Source of the DNA: Telluria aromaticivorans
GTDB lineage: Bacteria > Pseudomonadota > Gammaproteobacteria > Burkholderiales > Burkholderiaceae_D
DNA: 64,000 nucleotides
NCBI RefSeq assembly: GCF_013003915.1
Contig: NZ_JABAIV010000002.1
Location: 248,001-312,000, forward strand
Direction: 5' to 3'
The notes under the pieces: generated by a model
Told to the model about the DNA's origin: nothing
The model's input: the letters and a program-made list of their open reading frames with translations, nothing else
Database searches by the model: none
In this document: positions 46,568-55,786 of the stretch, in pieces
How positions within the stretch are numbered: the first letter of the stretch is position 1
Layout of the letters: every line of letters begins with the position of its first letter
Translations under genes and position numbers: made by a program

Positions 46568-47581
46568 ATGGACAGCATCGACCTCGACGTACTGAAGACC
46601 TGCGACGCCTGGCTGGCCTCTGGGCACCGCTGCCAGCTGGTCACGGTCATCAAGACCTGGGGATCGAGCCCGCGCCCGATCGGCGCCACTCTCGGTATCC
46701 GCGACGACGGCACAGTGGTCGGTTCGGTGTCCGGCGGCTGCATCGAGGACGACCTGATCGACCGGGTGCGCAACAAGGGCATCGAACTGGCGCGTCCCGA
46801 GATCGTCAGCTACGGCATCAGCGCCGACGAGGCGCACCGCTTCGGCCTGCCCTGCGGCGGCACCATCGAGCTGGCCATCGAGCCTTTATCCAGCGACAGC
46901 CGCATCCGTGAACTCCTGGGGCGCCTGCTCGAGGGCGAACTGGTCGAACGGCGCGTGAACCTGGACACCGGCGCGGTCACGTTGGAGCGCGCCGCGGCCA
47001 GCGCCATCCAGCGCGTCGAGGACGGCGTACTGGCTACCATCCACGGCCCTCGCTGGCGTTTGTTCATCATCGGCGCCGGGCCGCTGTCGCGCTTCCTGGC
47101 CCAGGTGGCAAGCGGCATGGATTACCGCGTGACCGTCTGCGACCCGCGCGAGGAATACCGCAGCGGCTGGAACCTGCCCGGCGTGGAGCTGGTGCACGCC
47201 ATGCCCGACGATCTCGTGATCGAGGCGCGGCTGGATGCACGCAGCGCCGTGGTCGCCCTCACCCACGATCCCAAGCTGGATGACCTGGCGCTGATGGAGG
47301 CGCTCAAGTCCGACGCTTTCTACGTCGGTGCGATCGGCTCGCGTCTGAACAACGAGAAGCGGCGCGAACGCCTCAAGCTGTTCGACCTCGACGACGCCCA
47401 GTTGGCGCGCCTGCACGGGCCGGTCGGCATCTACATCGGCAGCAAGACGCCAAGCGAGATCGCGATATCGATCATGGCGCAGATGACCGCCGTGAAGAAC
47501 GGCGTGCCGGCGGATTTGCTGGTACCGCATGCGGCGGCACCGGCGCCACCGACGACCGCCGCCTGCGCGCGCGACACCTGA
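46568..47581 (+). CDS. XdhC/CoxI family Mo-enzyme maturation factor
   Basis: XdhC-type proteins bind molybdenum cofactor, assist its sulfuration and deliver it to xanthine dehydrogenase or related hydroxylases. The start at 46568 (MDSIDLDVLKTCDAWLASGH) gives 337 residues. The N-terminal XdhC/CoxI domain has TVIKTWGSSPRPIGATLGI, SVSGGCIEDDL and PCGGTIELAIEP. The C-terminal Rossmann domain has LFIIGAGPLSRFLAQVASGM and VGAIGSRLNNEKRRERL. No xanthine dehydrogenase subunits are in the window, so the client enzyme is unknown. moaA and mobA-moeA 25 kb away show that the cell makes the cofactor. Confidence 0.9.
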   Translation: MDSIDLDVLKTCDAWLASGHRCQLVTVIKTWGSSPRPIGATLGIRDDGTVVGSVSGGCIEDDLIDRVRNKGIELARPEIVSYGISADEAHRFGLPCGGTIELAIEPLSSDSRIRELLGRLLEGELVERRVNLDTGAVTLERAAASAIQRVEDGVLATIHGPRWRLFIIGAGPLSRFLAQVASGMDYRVTVCDPREEYRSGWNLPGVELVHAMPDDLVIEARLDARSAVVALTHDPKLDDLALMEALKSDAFYVGAIGSRLNNEKRRERLKLFDLDDAQLARLHGPVGIYIGSKTPSEIAISIMAQMTAVKNGVPADLLVPHAAAPAPPTTAACARDT

Positions 47582-47672
47582 ATGCCCTTGCAAACAATTT
47601 GAATGCAATAAACGGATGGCGCAACGGTGGGCGCGCCGCCATAATCGCAGCTTCGCCCCGAACCTTCCTTCC

Positions 47673-48581
47673 ATGAACACCGTCAACATGCTGCGCCTCG
47701 TGGCGCTGGCCGCCATCTGGGGCGGTTCCTTCCTTTTCATGCGCATCGCGGCACCCGTGCTCGGGCCTGCGGTTCTGATCGAATACCGGGTCCTGTTCGC
47801 GGCCCTGTTCCTGGCCGGCGTCGCCTGGTTCATGCGCTTGCGCGGCAAGGGCGCGCCGCTCGAGCTGCGCCAGCACTGGAAGCATTACCTGATCCTGGGC
47901 TTCTTCAACTCCGCCCTGCCCTTCCTGCTGTTCGCCTTTGCCGCGCGCACGCTGTCGGCCTCGGTGCTGTCGGTGCTGAACGCGACCGCGCCGATGTGGG
48001 GCGCCCTGGTTGGCGTGGTCTGGGCGCGCCAGTCGCTGGGCGGACGGGCGGCGCTTGGCCTGCTGCTGGGCACCGCGGGCGTGGCGCTGCTGGTCGGCTT
48101 CGACCACGTCTCGGAGCGCCCGGGCGCCTTTGTCGCCATCGGCGCCGCGCTGGTGGCGGCCTTCAGCTACAGCATCGCCAGCCAGTACGCCAAGTCGGCC
48201 AAGGCCGTGGCGCCCTTCGCGAATGCGCACGGCTCGATGTGGGCCGCGACGCTGTGCACCATCCCGGCGCTGGCCTTCTTCCCGCCGCCGGGCGAACCGA
48301 CGGTCGGCATCATGGCTGCCGTGCTGGCGCTGGGCGTGGTCTGCAGCGGGATCGCCTACATCCTCTACTTCAAGCTGATTGAGGAAGTCGGCACCACGTC
48401 GGCGCTGACGGTGACCTTCCTGAACCCGATGTTCGGCATCTTGTGGGGCGCACTGTTCCTGCATGAGGTGATCGGCTGGCATACCCTGGTGGGTTCGGCC
48501 ATCGTGCTGGCCGGTACGGCGCTGGTGACCGGCTTCCGGCCCTCCTTCCTGCGCACGCCCGGCGCCGTGCAGAGCAAGTGA
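47673..48581 (+). CDS. EamA/DMT family transporter
   Basis: A 302-residue inner-membrane protein with ten predicted helices arranged as two EamA repeats, the drug/metabolite transporter fold. The start at 47673 begins MNTVNMLRLVALAAIWGGSF. The first repeat contains AAIWGGSFLFMRIA and LNATAPMWGALVGV. The second contains AAFSYSIASQYAKSAK and TVTFLNPMFGILWGALFLHE, which is characteristic. Substrates of this family vary (amino acids, nucleobases, drugs) and cannot be assigned. Its stop overlaps the alkA start as TGATG. Confidence 0.9.
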   Translation: MNTVNMLRLVALAAIWGGSFLFMRIAAPVLGPAVLIEYRVLFAALFLAGVAWFMRLRGKGAPLELRQHWKHYLILGFFNSALPFLLFAFAARTLSASVLSVLNATAPMWGALVGVVWARQSLGGRAALGLLLGTAGVALLVGFDHVSERPGAFVAIGAALVAAFSYSIASQYAKSAKAVAPFANAHGSMWAATLCTIPALAFFPPPGEPTVGIMAAVLALGVVCSGIAYILYFKLIEEVGTTSALTVTFLNPMFGILWGALFLHEVIGWHTLVGSAIVLAGTALVTGFRPSFLRTPGAVQSK

Positions 48582-49468
48582 TGGGAGCGCAGCGCGACAT
48601 CGCCCTGCCCCCTGGGTACCGCATCCAGGACGTGCTTGCCTTCCACAGCCGCGATGCCGAAGGGGTCGCGGAACAGGTGGGGCCGCAAGGCTTGCGCAAG
48701 GGTGTGCTGCTGGATGGCGTGCCGGTCGTGCTGGAGGTGACTTTCGACGCCGGTGCCGCGCGCTGCACGGTCGATGCCGATGGCGGGCTGACGCCGGCGC
48801 TGCTGGCACGTGCGAATGAAGCACTGCTGAATATCCTCGGCCTGCGCATCGACCCCGCCGCGTTCGCTGCCTTCGTGCGCAACGACCCGCTGCTCGCGCC
48901 GCTGGTGGCGCGCCAGCCGGGCCTGCGCATCGTCCAGTCGGCAACTGTGTTCGAAGCCCTGACCTGGGCCATCATCGGCCAACAGATCAACCTGCCGTTT
49001 GCGATCTCGCTGCGGCGCAGCTTCATCCAGGTGGCCGGACGCCCGCACACGAGCGGCCTGTGGTGCTATCCGGAAGCGCAGGACGTGGCGAGCCTTGCCT
49101 TGGAGGACCTGACTAGCCGCAAGTTCTCGCGCTCGAAAGCCGAGACCCTGCTGCGGCTGGCCCAACTCGTCAGTGACGGCGCCGTCGTGCTCGACCGCGA
49201 GCGGCCGGTTGCGGAGGTGATGCAGGAACTGCTGGCGATCAAAGGCATCGGCCCCTGGACCGTGAACTACGCGCTGCTGCGCGGCTATGGCTATCCCGAT
49301 TGTTCATTGCATGGCGACGTGGCGATCCGCACCGCCTTCCACCGCTTGCTGGGTGGCGATGAACGTCCGGATATACCGGCGACGGAGCGCCTGCTGGAAC
49401 CCTATGCGCCGCACCGCACGATGGCGGCTGCCTACCTGTGGGCCAGCCTCAGCGATGCAGGCAATTAA
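48581..49468 (+). CDS. DNA-3-methyladenine glycosylase II (AlkA-like)
   Basis: A base-excision repair glycosylase of 295 residues. The helix-hairpin-helix GPD motif is LLAIKGIGPWTVNYALLRG, followed by CSLHGDVAIRTAF, which holds the catalytic Asp. The N-terminal domain resembles AlkA rather than the short TAG enzymes. I use ATG 48581, which overlaps the EamA stop; a GTG at 48578 is also possible. Substrates are presumably alkylated purines, from family knowledge. There is no Ada domain or ada gene nearby. Confidence 0.88.
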   Translation: MGAQRDIALPPGYRIQDVLAFHSRDAEGVAEQVGPQGLRKGVLLDGVPVVLEVTFDAGAARCTVDADGGLTPALLARANEALLNILGLRIDPAAFAAFVRNDPLLAPLVARQPGLRIVQSATVFEALTWAIIGQQINLPFAISLRRSFIQVAGRPHTSGLWCYPEAQDVASLALEDLTSRKFSRSKAETLLRLAQLVSDGAVVLDRERPVAEVMQELLAIKGIGPWTVNYALLRGYGYPDCSLHGDVAIRTAFHRLLGGDERPDIPATERLLEPYAPHRTMAAAYLWASLSDAGN

Positions 49469-49514
49469 GCCAGGTAATCAAGCCGGTCGCACCAGCCCGG
49501 CAGGCTTCGTATCA

Positions 49515-49928
49515 TTAGTTCCATCGCGGCAGTACATCGAACTGCTGCGCGCCCTCCCCTGAAAAACGTATCAGCTCAGGTAAGGGAACCGTAGCAAGAT
49601 TGTCGCGTCCGTAATGGCCCCCGAGGGCACTCGGGATCCGGAGGCAATACTTGCGGTCGTCGGTGAGCGGTCCCAGCGTCGCTTCGGCAAGGTGCACGAC
49701 TTCCGGCATATACCAGTCGTTCAGGAAATCCTGGTTATAGGACAGCGCATCGAGCGCGTCGCGGCTGTCGGCCAGCGGTTCGCAGCACAGGTCTTGCGGC
49801 CGCAGGCGCCAGTAGCGCCCCTCGTCGTCGCGGATGATGAGATTGCCGAATGCATTGGCCCCGAGGACCTCGACGGCGGTCAAGCCAACCCAGCCCCAGG
49901 CCTCGTTGATGTCGTCTACGTTGATCAT
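49515..49928 (-). CDS. Tdi1-like T6SS immunity protein (DUF1851)
   Basis: A 137-residue soluble protein that matches the C-terminal domain of Tdi1, the immunity protein to the Agrobacterium T6SS DNase Tde1. Family features are EAWGWVGLTAVEVLGANAFG, RYWRLRPQDLCCEPLADSRD, FLNDWYMPEVVHLAEATLGP and CLRIPSALGGHYGRDN. No effector, VgrG or other T6SS gene is in the window, so this is an orphan and may protect against foreign toxins or have another role. It is convergent with alkA. The assignment comes from remembered family patterns and is not searched. Confidence 0.72.
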   Translation of the reverse strand: MINVDDINEAWGWVGLTAVEVLGANAFGNLIIRDDEGRYWRLRPQDLCCEPLADSRDALDALSYNQDFLNDWYMPEVVHLAEATLGPLTDDRKYCLRIPSALGGHYGRDNLATVPLPELIRFSGEGAQQFDVLPRWN

Positions 49929-50072
49929 GCTGTTGTCTGCCCTTTAGCGTCATCGACCGGGATGGCACCGGCCGTCAGGTGTTCGACTGGGCTGGGCAGG
50001 CAAGATTGCGGGCACACGCCCGGGGTTTGACCTGCGTCGCAAGAGTGGAAAGAAGCATGGGGAAAGACCAAA

Positions 50073-50109
50073 GAAAAAGCCGCCGACTCTTGCGAATCAG
50101 CGGCTTTTG
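50073..50109 (-). terminator. Terminator after tRNA-fMet
   Basis: On the minus strand AAAAGCCGCTGA...GTCGGCGGCTTTTT forms an imperfect stem that ends in TTTTTCTTT, just beyond the CCA end of the tRNA. Confidence 0.7.
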
Positions 50110-50113
50110 AATT

Positions 50114-50190
50114 TGGTTGCGGGGACAGGATTTGAACCTGTGACCTTCGGGTTATGAGCCCGACGAGCTGCCAGACTGCTCCACCCCGCG
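50114..50190 (-). tRNA. Initiator tRNA-fMet (CAT)
   Basis: The 77-nt sequence begins CGCGGGGTGGAGCAG and ends with an encoded CCA. The anticodon loop is GGGCTCATAACCC; the three consecutive G-C pairs in the anticodon stem are the initiator hallmark. The 5' C1 faces A72 and is unpaired, the second initiator feature. It is nearly identical to E. coli tRNA-fMet and appears monocistronic. Confidence 0.96.
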
Positions 50191-50366
50191 GAATGAATTA
50201 TACGCCGGCCGACCGGATTACGCAAATGCAATTCCTTAAAAGACTGAATTTGCAGTACAAGCCCGCTCCGGCCACCGGCGGCGACACAGTGCGCCGGGCT
50301 GCGCGGCACCTCATGCACGCGGGATTTCAGTGTAAAGTAAGCACAATTCCACACTCCCGACGCCCT

Positions 50367-50948
50367 ATGAAATTCTGTTCCGAGTGCGCCCACCCGGTTG
50401 CCCTGGCCATCCCCGAAGGCGACAACCGGCCGCGCTATGTCTGCCCGCAGTGCCAGGCCATCCACTACCAGAATCCCAAGCTGGTGATCGGCACGCTTCC
50501 CGTCTGGGAACAGGATGGCAAGCTGCAAGTGTTGCTGTGCAAGCGCGCGATCGAACCGCGCTATGGCTACTGGACCTTGCCGGCGGGCTTCATGGAGAAC
50601 GAGGAAACGACCGAGCAGGCCGCCATCCGCGAGACCGAAGAAGAAGCCGGCGCCGACATCGAACTCGGCAAGCTGTTCACCCTGCTGAACGTGGCCCACG
50701 TCCACCAGGTGCATTTGTTCTACCTGGCGCGCCTGCGCAGCCTCGACTTTGCTCCGGGCGAGGAAAGCCTCGAGGTGCAGATGTTCACGCAAGACGAGAT
50801 CCCCTGGGACGACCTGGCCTTCCCGACGGTGCGCAACACGCTTGAACTGTTCTTCGCCGACCGCGTCAAAATTCGCGAGGGCGGCAGCTACGGATTCCAT
50901 AGCCGGGACATCGTGCGCCCGATGCTGGCCCCCCGCGAACCCGATTGA
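50367..50948 (+). CDS. NUDIX hydrolase with N-terminal zinc ribbon
   Basis: A 193-residue protein starting at ATG 50367. A Zn ribbon is formed by Cys 4, 7, 26 and 29 (CSEC...CPQC). The NUDIX box is GFMENEETTEQAAIRETEEE followed by AG, with all acidic metal ligands present. This layout resembles NudC-like NADH pyrophosphatases, but the NudC-specific SQPWPFPxS motif is absent, so the substrate is uncertain (ADP-ribose or dinucleotide are candidates). The stop is 15 bp before aat. Confidence 0.87.
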   Translation: MKFCSECAHPVALAIPEGDNRPRYVCPQCQAIHYQNPKLVIGTLPVWEQDGKLQVLLCKRAIEPRYGYWTLPAGFMENEETTEQAAIRETEEEAGADIELGKLFTLLNVAHVHQVHLFYLARLRSLDFAPGEESLEVQMFTQDEIPWDDLAFPTVRNTLELFFADRVKIREGGSYGFHSRDIVRPMLAPREPD

Positions 50949-50963
50949 CCCATTGAAGGCCGC

Positions 50964-51701
50964 ATGATCCCCTGGCTCGAGCCGACTTCGCCGTTTCCCG
51001 ACGTGTCCGAGGCATTGACCATGGACGCGCCGGGCCTGCTCGCGGCCGGCGCCGACCTGTCGCCGCAGCGCCTGCTGCTGGCCTACCAGAACGGCATCTT
51101 CCCCTGGTTCTCGGAAGGCCAGCCCATCCTCTGGTGGAGCACCGACCCGCGCATGGTGCTGCATACCGACCGCTTCAAGGTGAGCGACAGCCTCAAGAAA
51201 ACGCTGCGCCGCATCGAGCGCAGCCGCACTGAGACCGCGGGTGGCGACGAGCCCCGCTGGGATGTCCGCTTCGACAGCGCCTTCGAGGACGTGATGCGCG
51301 CCTGCGCCGAGCCGCGCCGGGATGGGCCGGGCACCTGGATTTCCGAAGACATCATCGACGGCTATACCGGCCTGCACGCCATGGGCTATGCCCATTCGTC
51401 CGAAGTCTGGCTCGATGGCGAACTGGTGGGGGGAGCCTATGGCGTCTGCATCGGCCGCATGTTCTACGGCGAATCGATGTTCGCGCGCGTGCCGGATGCC
51501 TCCAAGGTGGCGCTCGCTTACCTGGTCGCCTTCCTGCGCAAGCATGGCGTGCGCATGATCGACTGCCAGCAGGAGACCGGCCACCTGGCTTCGCTGGGTG
51601 CGGCGCCGATCCCACGCAGCGCCTTCCTCGCGCACCTGCGCGAAGCCATTCGTGAGCCCGCCATCCCGCGCTGGGAGGTAGCGGCACCGTTGACTCCTTA
51701 A
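50964..51701 (+). CDS. aat: Leucyl/phenylalanyl-tRNA-protein transferase
   Basis: Aat attaches Leu or Phe from aminoacyl-tRNA to proteins with N-terminal Lys or Arg, marking them for ClpS/ClpAP degradation. The 245-residue cytoplasmic protein contains the family sequence [20 protein letters not shown] followed by [20 protein letters not shown], and later [20 protein letters not shown] with MFYGESMF. It precedes bpt, so both N-degron transferases are adjacent. Transcription is likely with the NUDIX gene. Confidence 0.95.
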   Translation: MIPWLEPTSPFPDVSEALTMDAPGLLAAGADLSPQRLLLAYQNGIFPWFSEGQPILWWSTDPRMVLHTDRFKVSDSLKKTLRRIERSRTETAGGDEPRWDVRFDSAFEDVMRACAEPRRDGPGTWISEDIIDGYTGLHAMGYAHSSEVWLDGELVGGAYGVCIGRMFYGESMFARVPDASKVALAYLVAFLRKHGVRMIDCQQETGHLASLGAAPIPRSAFLAHLREAIREPAIPRWEVAAPLTP

Positions 51702-51760
51702 CGGTTGCACGGCCCCGAATTCGCTAAAATAGGTGCACCACGTCGTCCCGAGAGCTTTGC

Positions 51761-52489
51761 ATGACGCACCTAAATGACCTGCCCTTCGCCACGCTGCAGT
51801 TCTATACGACGGCGCCCTATCCGTGCAGCTATCTCGATGCACGGCAGGCTCGTTCGCAGGTCGCGACGCCTTCGCACCTCATCAACGCCGACGTGTATTC
51901 CGAACTGGTGCGCAACGGCTTTCGCCGCAGCGGCATCTTCACCTACCGCCCTTACTGCGACGGCTGCCAGGCCTGCATCCCGGTGCGTGTGAAATGCGAC
52001 GACTTCACGCCCAACCGCACCCAGCGCCGCGCCTGGAAGCGCCATGGCGACCTGGTTGCCATGGTGGCCAACCTGGCCTTCTCGGACGAGCATTACGCGC
52101 TCTACTTGCGCTACCAGACCACCCGCCACGTCGGCGGCGGCATGGACCAGGACAGCCGCGACCAGTACGCCCAGTTCCTGCTGCAAAGCCGCGTCAACAC
52201 CCGCCTGGTCGAGTTCCGCGAACCGGACGGCACCCTGCGCATGGTGTCGATCATCGACGTGCTGTCCGACGGCCTGTCCTCGGTCTACACCTTCTTCGAC
52301 CCGGACCTGCCGGGCGCCTCCTTCGGCACCTATAACGTGATGTGGCAAGTGAACCAGGCGCGCGAACTCGGCCTGCAGTATGTCTACCTGGGCTACTGGA
52401 TCGAGCAGAGCCCCAAGATGGCCTACAAGATCAATTTCCGGCCGCTGGAGGCGCGCATCAGCGGCGAATGGGGCGTGCTCGACCGCTGA
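51761..52489 (+). CDS. bpt: Aspartate/glutamate leucyltransferase
   Basis: Bpt (bacterial ATE homologue) adds Leu to proteins with N-terminal Asp or Glu, completing the bacterial N-end rule pathway with Aat. The 242-residue length is typical. The Cys-rich N-terminal segment [20 protein letters not shown] and the C-terminal [40 protein letters not shown] are diagnostic of the family. The gene sits between aat and pyrD, a conserved betaproteobacterial arrangement. Confidence 0.94.
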   Translation: MTHLNDLPFATLQFYTTAPYPCSYLDARQARSQVATPSHLINADVYSELVRNGFRRSGIFTYRPYCDGCQACIPVRVKCDDFTPNRTQRRAWKRHGDLVAMVANLAFSDEHYALYLRYQTTRHVGGGMDQDSRDQYAQFLLQSRVNTRLVEFREPDGTLRMVSIIDVLSDGLSSVYTFFDPDLPGASFGTYNVMWQVNQARELGLQYVYLGYWIEQSPKMAYKINFRPLEARISGEWGVLDR

Positions 52490-52561
52490 GGGCAAGACCG
52501 CCTTCTCCGCGCGTCTGCGCGCCCCGGGTAAAATAGCGGGAGTCACATTCTTGAGTCCCCC

Positions 52562-53590
52562 ATGTCCCTGTACACCCTCGCCCGCCCGCTCCTTTTCTCA
52601 CTCGATGCCGAGACCGCCCACCACCTGACCCTGCCGCTGCTGCGCAGCGCCGCTTCGCTCGGCCTGACCAAGCTCGCCGGCAAGCCCGCGCCAGACCCGC
52701 GCACGGTCATGGGGATCAGCTTCCCGAACCCGGTCGGCCTCGCCGCCGGCCTGGACAAGGATGGCGCCTATATCGACGGCCTCGCCTCGCTCGGTTTCGG
52801 CTCGATCGAAATCGGCACCGTGACCCCGCGCGGCCAGGCCGGCAACCCGAAGCCGCGCATCTTCCGCCTGCCGCAGGCCCAGGGCATCATCAACCGCATG
52901 GGTTTCAATAACGGCGGCGTGGATGCCTTCGTGGCCAATGTGCAGGCTTCCCGCTTCTACCAGGACAAGCAGGGCGTACTCGGCCTGAACATCGGCAAGA
53001 ACGCCGACACCCCGATTGAGCGCGCGGCCGACGATTACCTGCACTGCCTGCGCAAGGTCTACCCTTACGCCAGCTACGTGACGGTGAACATCTCCTCGCC
53101 GAATACCAAGAACCTGCGCCAGCTGCAGGGAGAATCCGAGCTCGATTCCCTGCTGGCGCAGTTGAAGGAAGAACAGTTGCGCCTGGCCGACCAGCACAAG
53201 CGCTATGTGCCGGTAACGCTGAAGATCGCACCCGACATCGACGGCGACCAGGTCCGCAACATCGCCGGTGCCCTGCTGCGCCACAAGATCGACGGCGTCA
53301 TCGCCACCAACACCACGCTCAGCCGCACTGCAGTGCAAGGCATGCAGCATGGCGAGGAGACCGGCGGCCTGTCGGGCGCGCCGGTGTTCGAGTTGTCGAA
53401 CACCGTGATCCGCTTGCTGAAGGCGGAGCTGGGCGACGCGCTGCCGATCATCGGCGTGGGCGGCATCATGCGCGGCGAGGATGCGCGCGCCAAGATCGCC
53501 GCCGGCGCCCAGCTGGTGCAGCTCTACAGCGGTTTGATCTACGGCGGCCCGGCGCTGGTGCGCGAGTGCGCCGCCGCACTGCGCCGTTAA
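52562..53590 (+). CDS. pyrD: Dihydroorotate dehydrogenase (quinone)
   Basis: Class 2 PyrD oxidises dihydroorotate in UMP synthesis, passing electrons to the quinone pool at the inner membrane. The 342-residue protein starts with the amphipathic N-terminal extension [20 protein letters not shown] that marks class 2. The FMN barrel has [20 protein letters not shown], the catalytic Ser region [38 protein letters not shown] and [11 protein letters not shown]. It is followed after 12 bp by an aldo/keto reductase gene. Confidence 0.95.
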   Translation: MSLYTLARPLLFSLDAETAHHLTLPLLRSAASLGLTKLAGKPAPDPRTVMGISFPNPVGLAAGLDKDGAYIDGLASLGFGSIEIGTVTPRGQAGNPKPRIFRLPQAQGIINRMGFNNGGVDAFVANVQASRFYQDKQGVLGLNIGKNADTPIERAADDYLHCLRKVYPYASYVTVNISSPNTKNLRQLQGESELDSLLAQLKEEQLRLADQHKRYVPVTLKIAPDIDGDQVRNIAGALLRHKIDGVIATNTTLSRTAVQGMQHGEETGGLSGAPVFELSNTVIRLLKAELGDALPIIGVGGIMRGEDARAKIAAGAQLVQLYSGLIYGGPALVRECAAALRR

Positions 53591-53602
53591 ACAAGGAAGC
53601 CC

Positions 53603-54649
53603 ATGGACCGCAGGCAGCTGGGACAAAGCGAGTTGATGGTGTCGAAGGCCTGCCTCGGCAGCATGACCTTCGGCGAGCAGAATCTTGAAACCGAGGCGCA
53701 CAGCCAGCTCGACTACGCGCTCGAGCGCGGCATCAATTTCATCGACACCGCCGAGATGTACCCGGTGATGGCGCGCGCCGAGACGCAAGGCGTGACCGAG
53801 CGCTTCATCGGCAGCTGGCTCAAGAAAACCGGCCGCCGCAGCGAGGTGGTGCTGGCCACCAAGATCGCCGGGCCGAACACCAACATGCCGTGGATCCGCG
53901 GCGCCCGCCACAACCTCGACGCCACGAATATCCGCACGGCCGTCGAAGACAGCCTGCGCCGCCTGAACACCGATTACATCGACCTCTACCAGGTCCATTG
54001 GCCGAGCCGCAATTTGCCGATCTTCGGCGCCAACAGTTTTAATCCCAAGGCCGAACGGGCCGCCGTGCCGATCGAGGACACGTTGGAAGCGCTGGGCGAG
54101 ATGGTCAAGGCAGGCACGATCCGCCACATCGGCATTTCGAACGAAAGCGCCTGGGGCGTGTGCGAGTACGTCAAGCAGGCGGAGGCGCGTGGGCTGCCGC
54201 GCATCGCGACGGTGCAGAACCTGTACAACCTGACGGCGCGTGCGTTCGAGACCAGTTTGATGGACGAGGCCTGCTACCGCGAAGGGGTGAGTTTGCTGGC
54301 TTACAGCCCGCTGGCGTTCGGGCAGCTCACGGCTAAATACCTGGACGATCCGCAAGCGCGCGGGCGGCTGACGATCTTCCCGCCGAACTGGAGCCCGCGT
54401 TATGTGCGGCCTGGCGTGCTGGCTGCGACTGCGGAGTATGCAGCGCTGGCGCGTTCACACGGATTGAAACCGTCGCAGATGGCGCTGGCGTGGTGTTATT
54501 CACGCTGGTTCGTGGGGTCGACGATAATCGGGGCCACGAATCTGGAACAGCTGAAGGAGAACATCGATGCGGCGGACGTGGTGCTGCCGGCGGAGGTGGT
54601 GGAGGGAATTGAGGGGATTCATGCGAGGTACACGAATCCGGGGCAGTGA
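53603..54649 (+). CDS. Aldo/keto reductase (Tas-like)
   Basis: A 348-residue NADP(H)-dependent oxidoreductase with a TIM-barrel fold. The tetrad elements are visible: Asp and Tyr in NFIDTAEMYPV, Lys in VVLATKIAG, and His in YQVHWPSRN. The long loop after this (FGANSFNPKAERAAVPIEDT) and the C-terminal segment VGSTIIGATNLEQLKENIDA match the Tas group. The physiological substrate is unknown. It is probably transcribed with pyrD. Codon use near the C-terminus is less G+C-biased than in pyrD. Confidence 0.88.
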   Translation: MDRRQLGQSELMVSKACLGSMTFGEQNLETEAHSQLDYALERGINFIDTAEMYPVMARAETQGVTERFIGSWLKKTGRRSEVVLATKIAGPNTNMPWIRGARHNLDATNIRTAVEDSLRRLNTDYIDLYQVHWPSRNLPIFGANSFNPKAERAAVPIEDTLEALGEMVKAGTIRHIGISNESAWGVCEYVKQAEARGLPRIATVQNLYNLTARAFETSLMDEACYREGVSLLAYSPLAFGQLTAKYLDDPQARGRLTIFPPNWSPRYVRPGVLAATAEYAALARSHGLKPSQMALAWCYSRWFVGSTIIGATNLEQLKENIDAADVVLPAEVVEGIEGIHARYTNPGQ

Positions 54650-54680
54650 GGGGCTGATTGAGACTACGACTTCGGAGAAA

Positions 54681-54792
54681 AACTTGGATCCCGGCCTGCG
54701 CCGGGATGACGGTTTTTAGGTTGGCAACTTACGACAGCATCTTCGCCCTGCGTCCCTAGCACGTCGTCCCGGCGCAGGCCGGGACCCAAGTT
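54681..54792. repeat. GGTCCCGGCCTGCGCCGGGA-type inverted repeat, copy 2
   Basis: A 112-bp element between convergent genes. The 31-bp arms at 54681-54711 and 54762-54792 are complementary except at two positions, and each arm holds the palindrome TCCCGGCCTGCGCCGGGA or its variant. The right arm is identical in sequence to the left arm at 17577-17607. Confidence 0.85.
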
Positions 54793-54845
54793 CGCATGGC
54801 ACCTACTAGTTCATGCGCTGGTCACCATCATCAGCGCCAACAACC

Positions 54846-55775
54846 TCACTCCGCCGTCTGCAACGCCTTCTCGATATCCGCCCTCGTATACCCCTGCGCA
54901 AACCGCTCGATGAAGTGGAAAGCATACGCGCGCAGGTAAGACCCGCGCCTTACCGCCAGCCGGGTCACGTTCGGCGCAAACAGGTGCGAGGCCTCGATCG
55001 CACGCATGCCCTTGTCGCGTCCATGATCGAAAGCCATCGAAGCCACGATTCCCACGCCCATCCCCAGCGACACGTACTGCTTGATGACGTCCGAATCCAT
55101 CGCGGTCAGCACGATGTCCGGCGCCAGCCCGGCTTCGCGGAAGGCGGCGTCGATGTGGCTGCGGCCGGTGAAGCCCTGGTCGTAGGTGATCAGCGGATAC
55201 TCTGCCAGGTCGTCCAGCCGCAGCGGCGTGGCGGACGAAAAGATCGGGTGGCCTTCAGGCGCCACCACCAGGTGGCTCCAGCGGTAGCAGGGGAAGGACA
55301 CCAGGTCCGGAAAGGCCGACAGCCCTTCGGTGGCGATGCCGATGTCGGCTTTGCCCGACAGGACCCATTCCGCGATATGTTCCGGGGCGCTCTGCTGCAG
55401 GGCGATGCGTACGCCCGGGAAGGCGTTGCGGAAGGATTGCACCACCTGCGGCAGCGCATAGCGCGCCTGGGTGTGCGTCACCGCCACCGTGAGGGTGCCG
55501 CTGTCCTGCGCGGCGAATTCTGCACTGGCCTGCTGCAGGTTTTCGGCTTCCACCAGCAGGCGTTCGACGATCTTGAGGATGCCCTTGCCCGGCGGCGTGA
55601 GGCCGGTCAGGCGCTTGCCGTTGCGCTCGAAGATCACGACCCCGAGTTCGTCCTCGAGCTCGCGGATCTGGCGCGAGACGCCCGGCTGCGAGGTGAACAG
55701 CGCATTGGCGACGTCGGTCAGGTTGAAGTCGCGGCGCGCGGCTTCGCGCACGGAGCGCAGTTGTTGGAAATTCAT
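54846..55775 (-). CDS. cysB: CysB-type LysR family regulator
   Basis: CysB activates sulfate assimilation genes, with N-acetylserine as inducer and sulfide or thiosulfate as anti-inducer. The 309-residue protein starts MNFQQLRSVREAARRDFNLT, the CysB/Cbl-type winged helix (recognition region ALFTSQPGVSRQIRELEDEL). The effector domain has the CysB-typical TVAVTHTQARYALPQVV and PLITYDQGFTGRSHIDAAF. It is the last gene of a cysT-cysW-cysA-cysB run, so the regulator is made with its own target operon. Cbl or SsuR cannot be excluded by sequence alone. Confidence 0.88.
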   Translation of the reverse strand: MNFQQLRSVREAARRDFNLTDVANALFTSQPGVSRQIRELEDELGVVIFERNGKRLTGLTPPGKGILKIVERLLVEAENLQQASAEFAAQDSGTLTVAVTHTQARYALPQVVQSFRNAFPGVRIALQQSAPEHIAEWVLSGKADIGIATEGLSAFPDLVSFPCYRWSHLVVAPEGHPIFSSATPLRLDDLAEYPLITYDQGFTGRSHIDAAFREAGLAPDIVLTAMDSDVIKQYVSLGMGVGIVASMAFDHGRDKGMRAIEASHLFAPNVTRLAVRRGSYLRAYAFHFIERFAQGYTRADIEKALQTAE

Positions 55776-55786
55776 AGGCCCGCCAT

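Noticed and set aside
46568-47581. XdhC gene considered as evidence of a local xanthine dehydrogenase cluster
   Set aside because: No xdhA or xdhB sequence is present on either side; only the accessory factor is supported.
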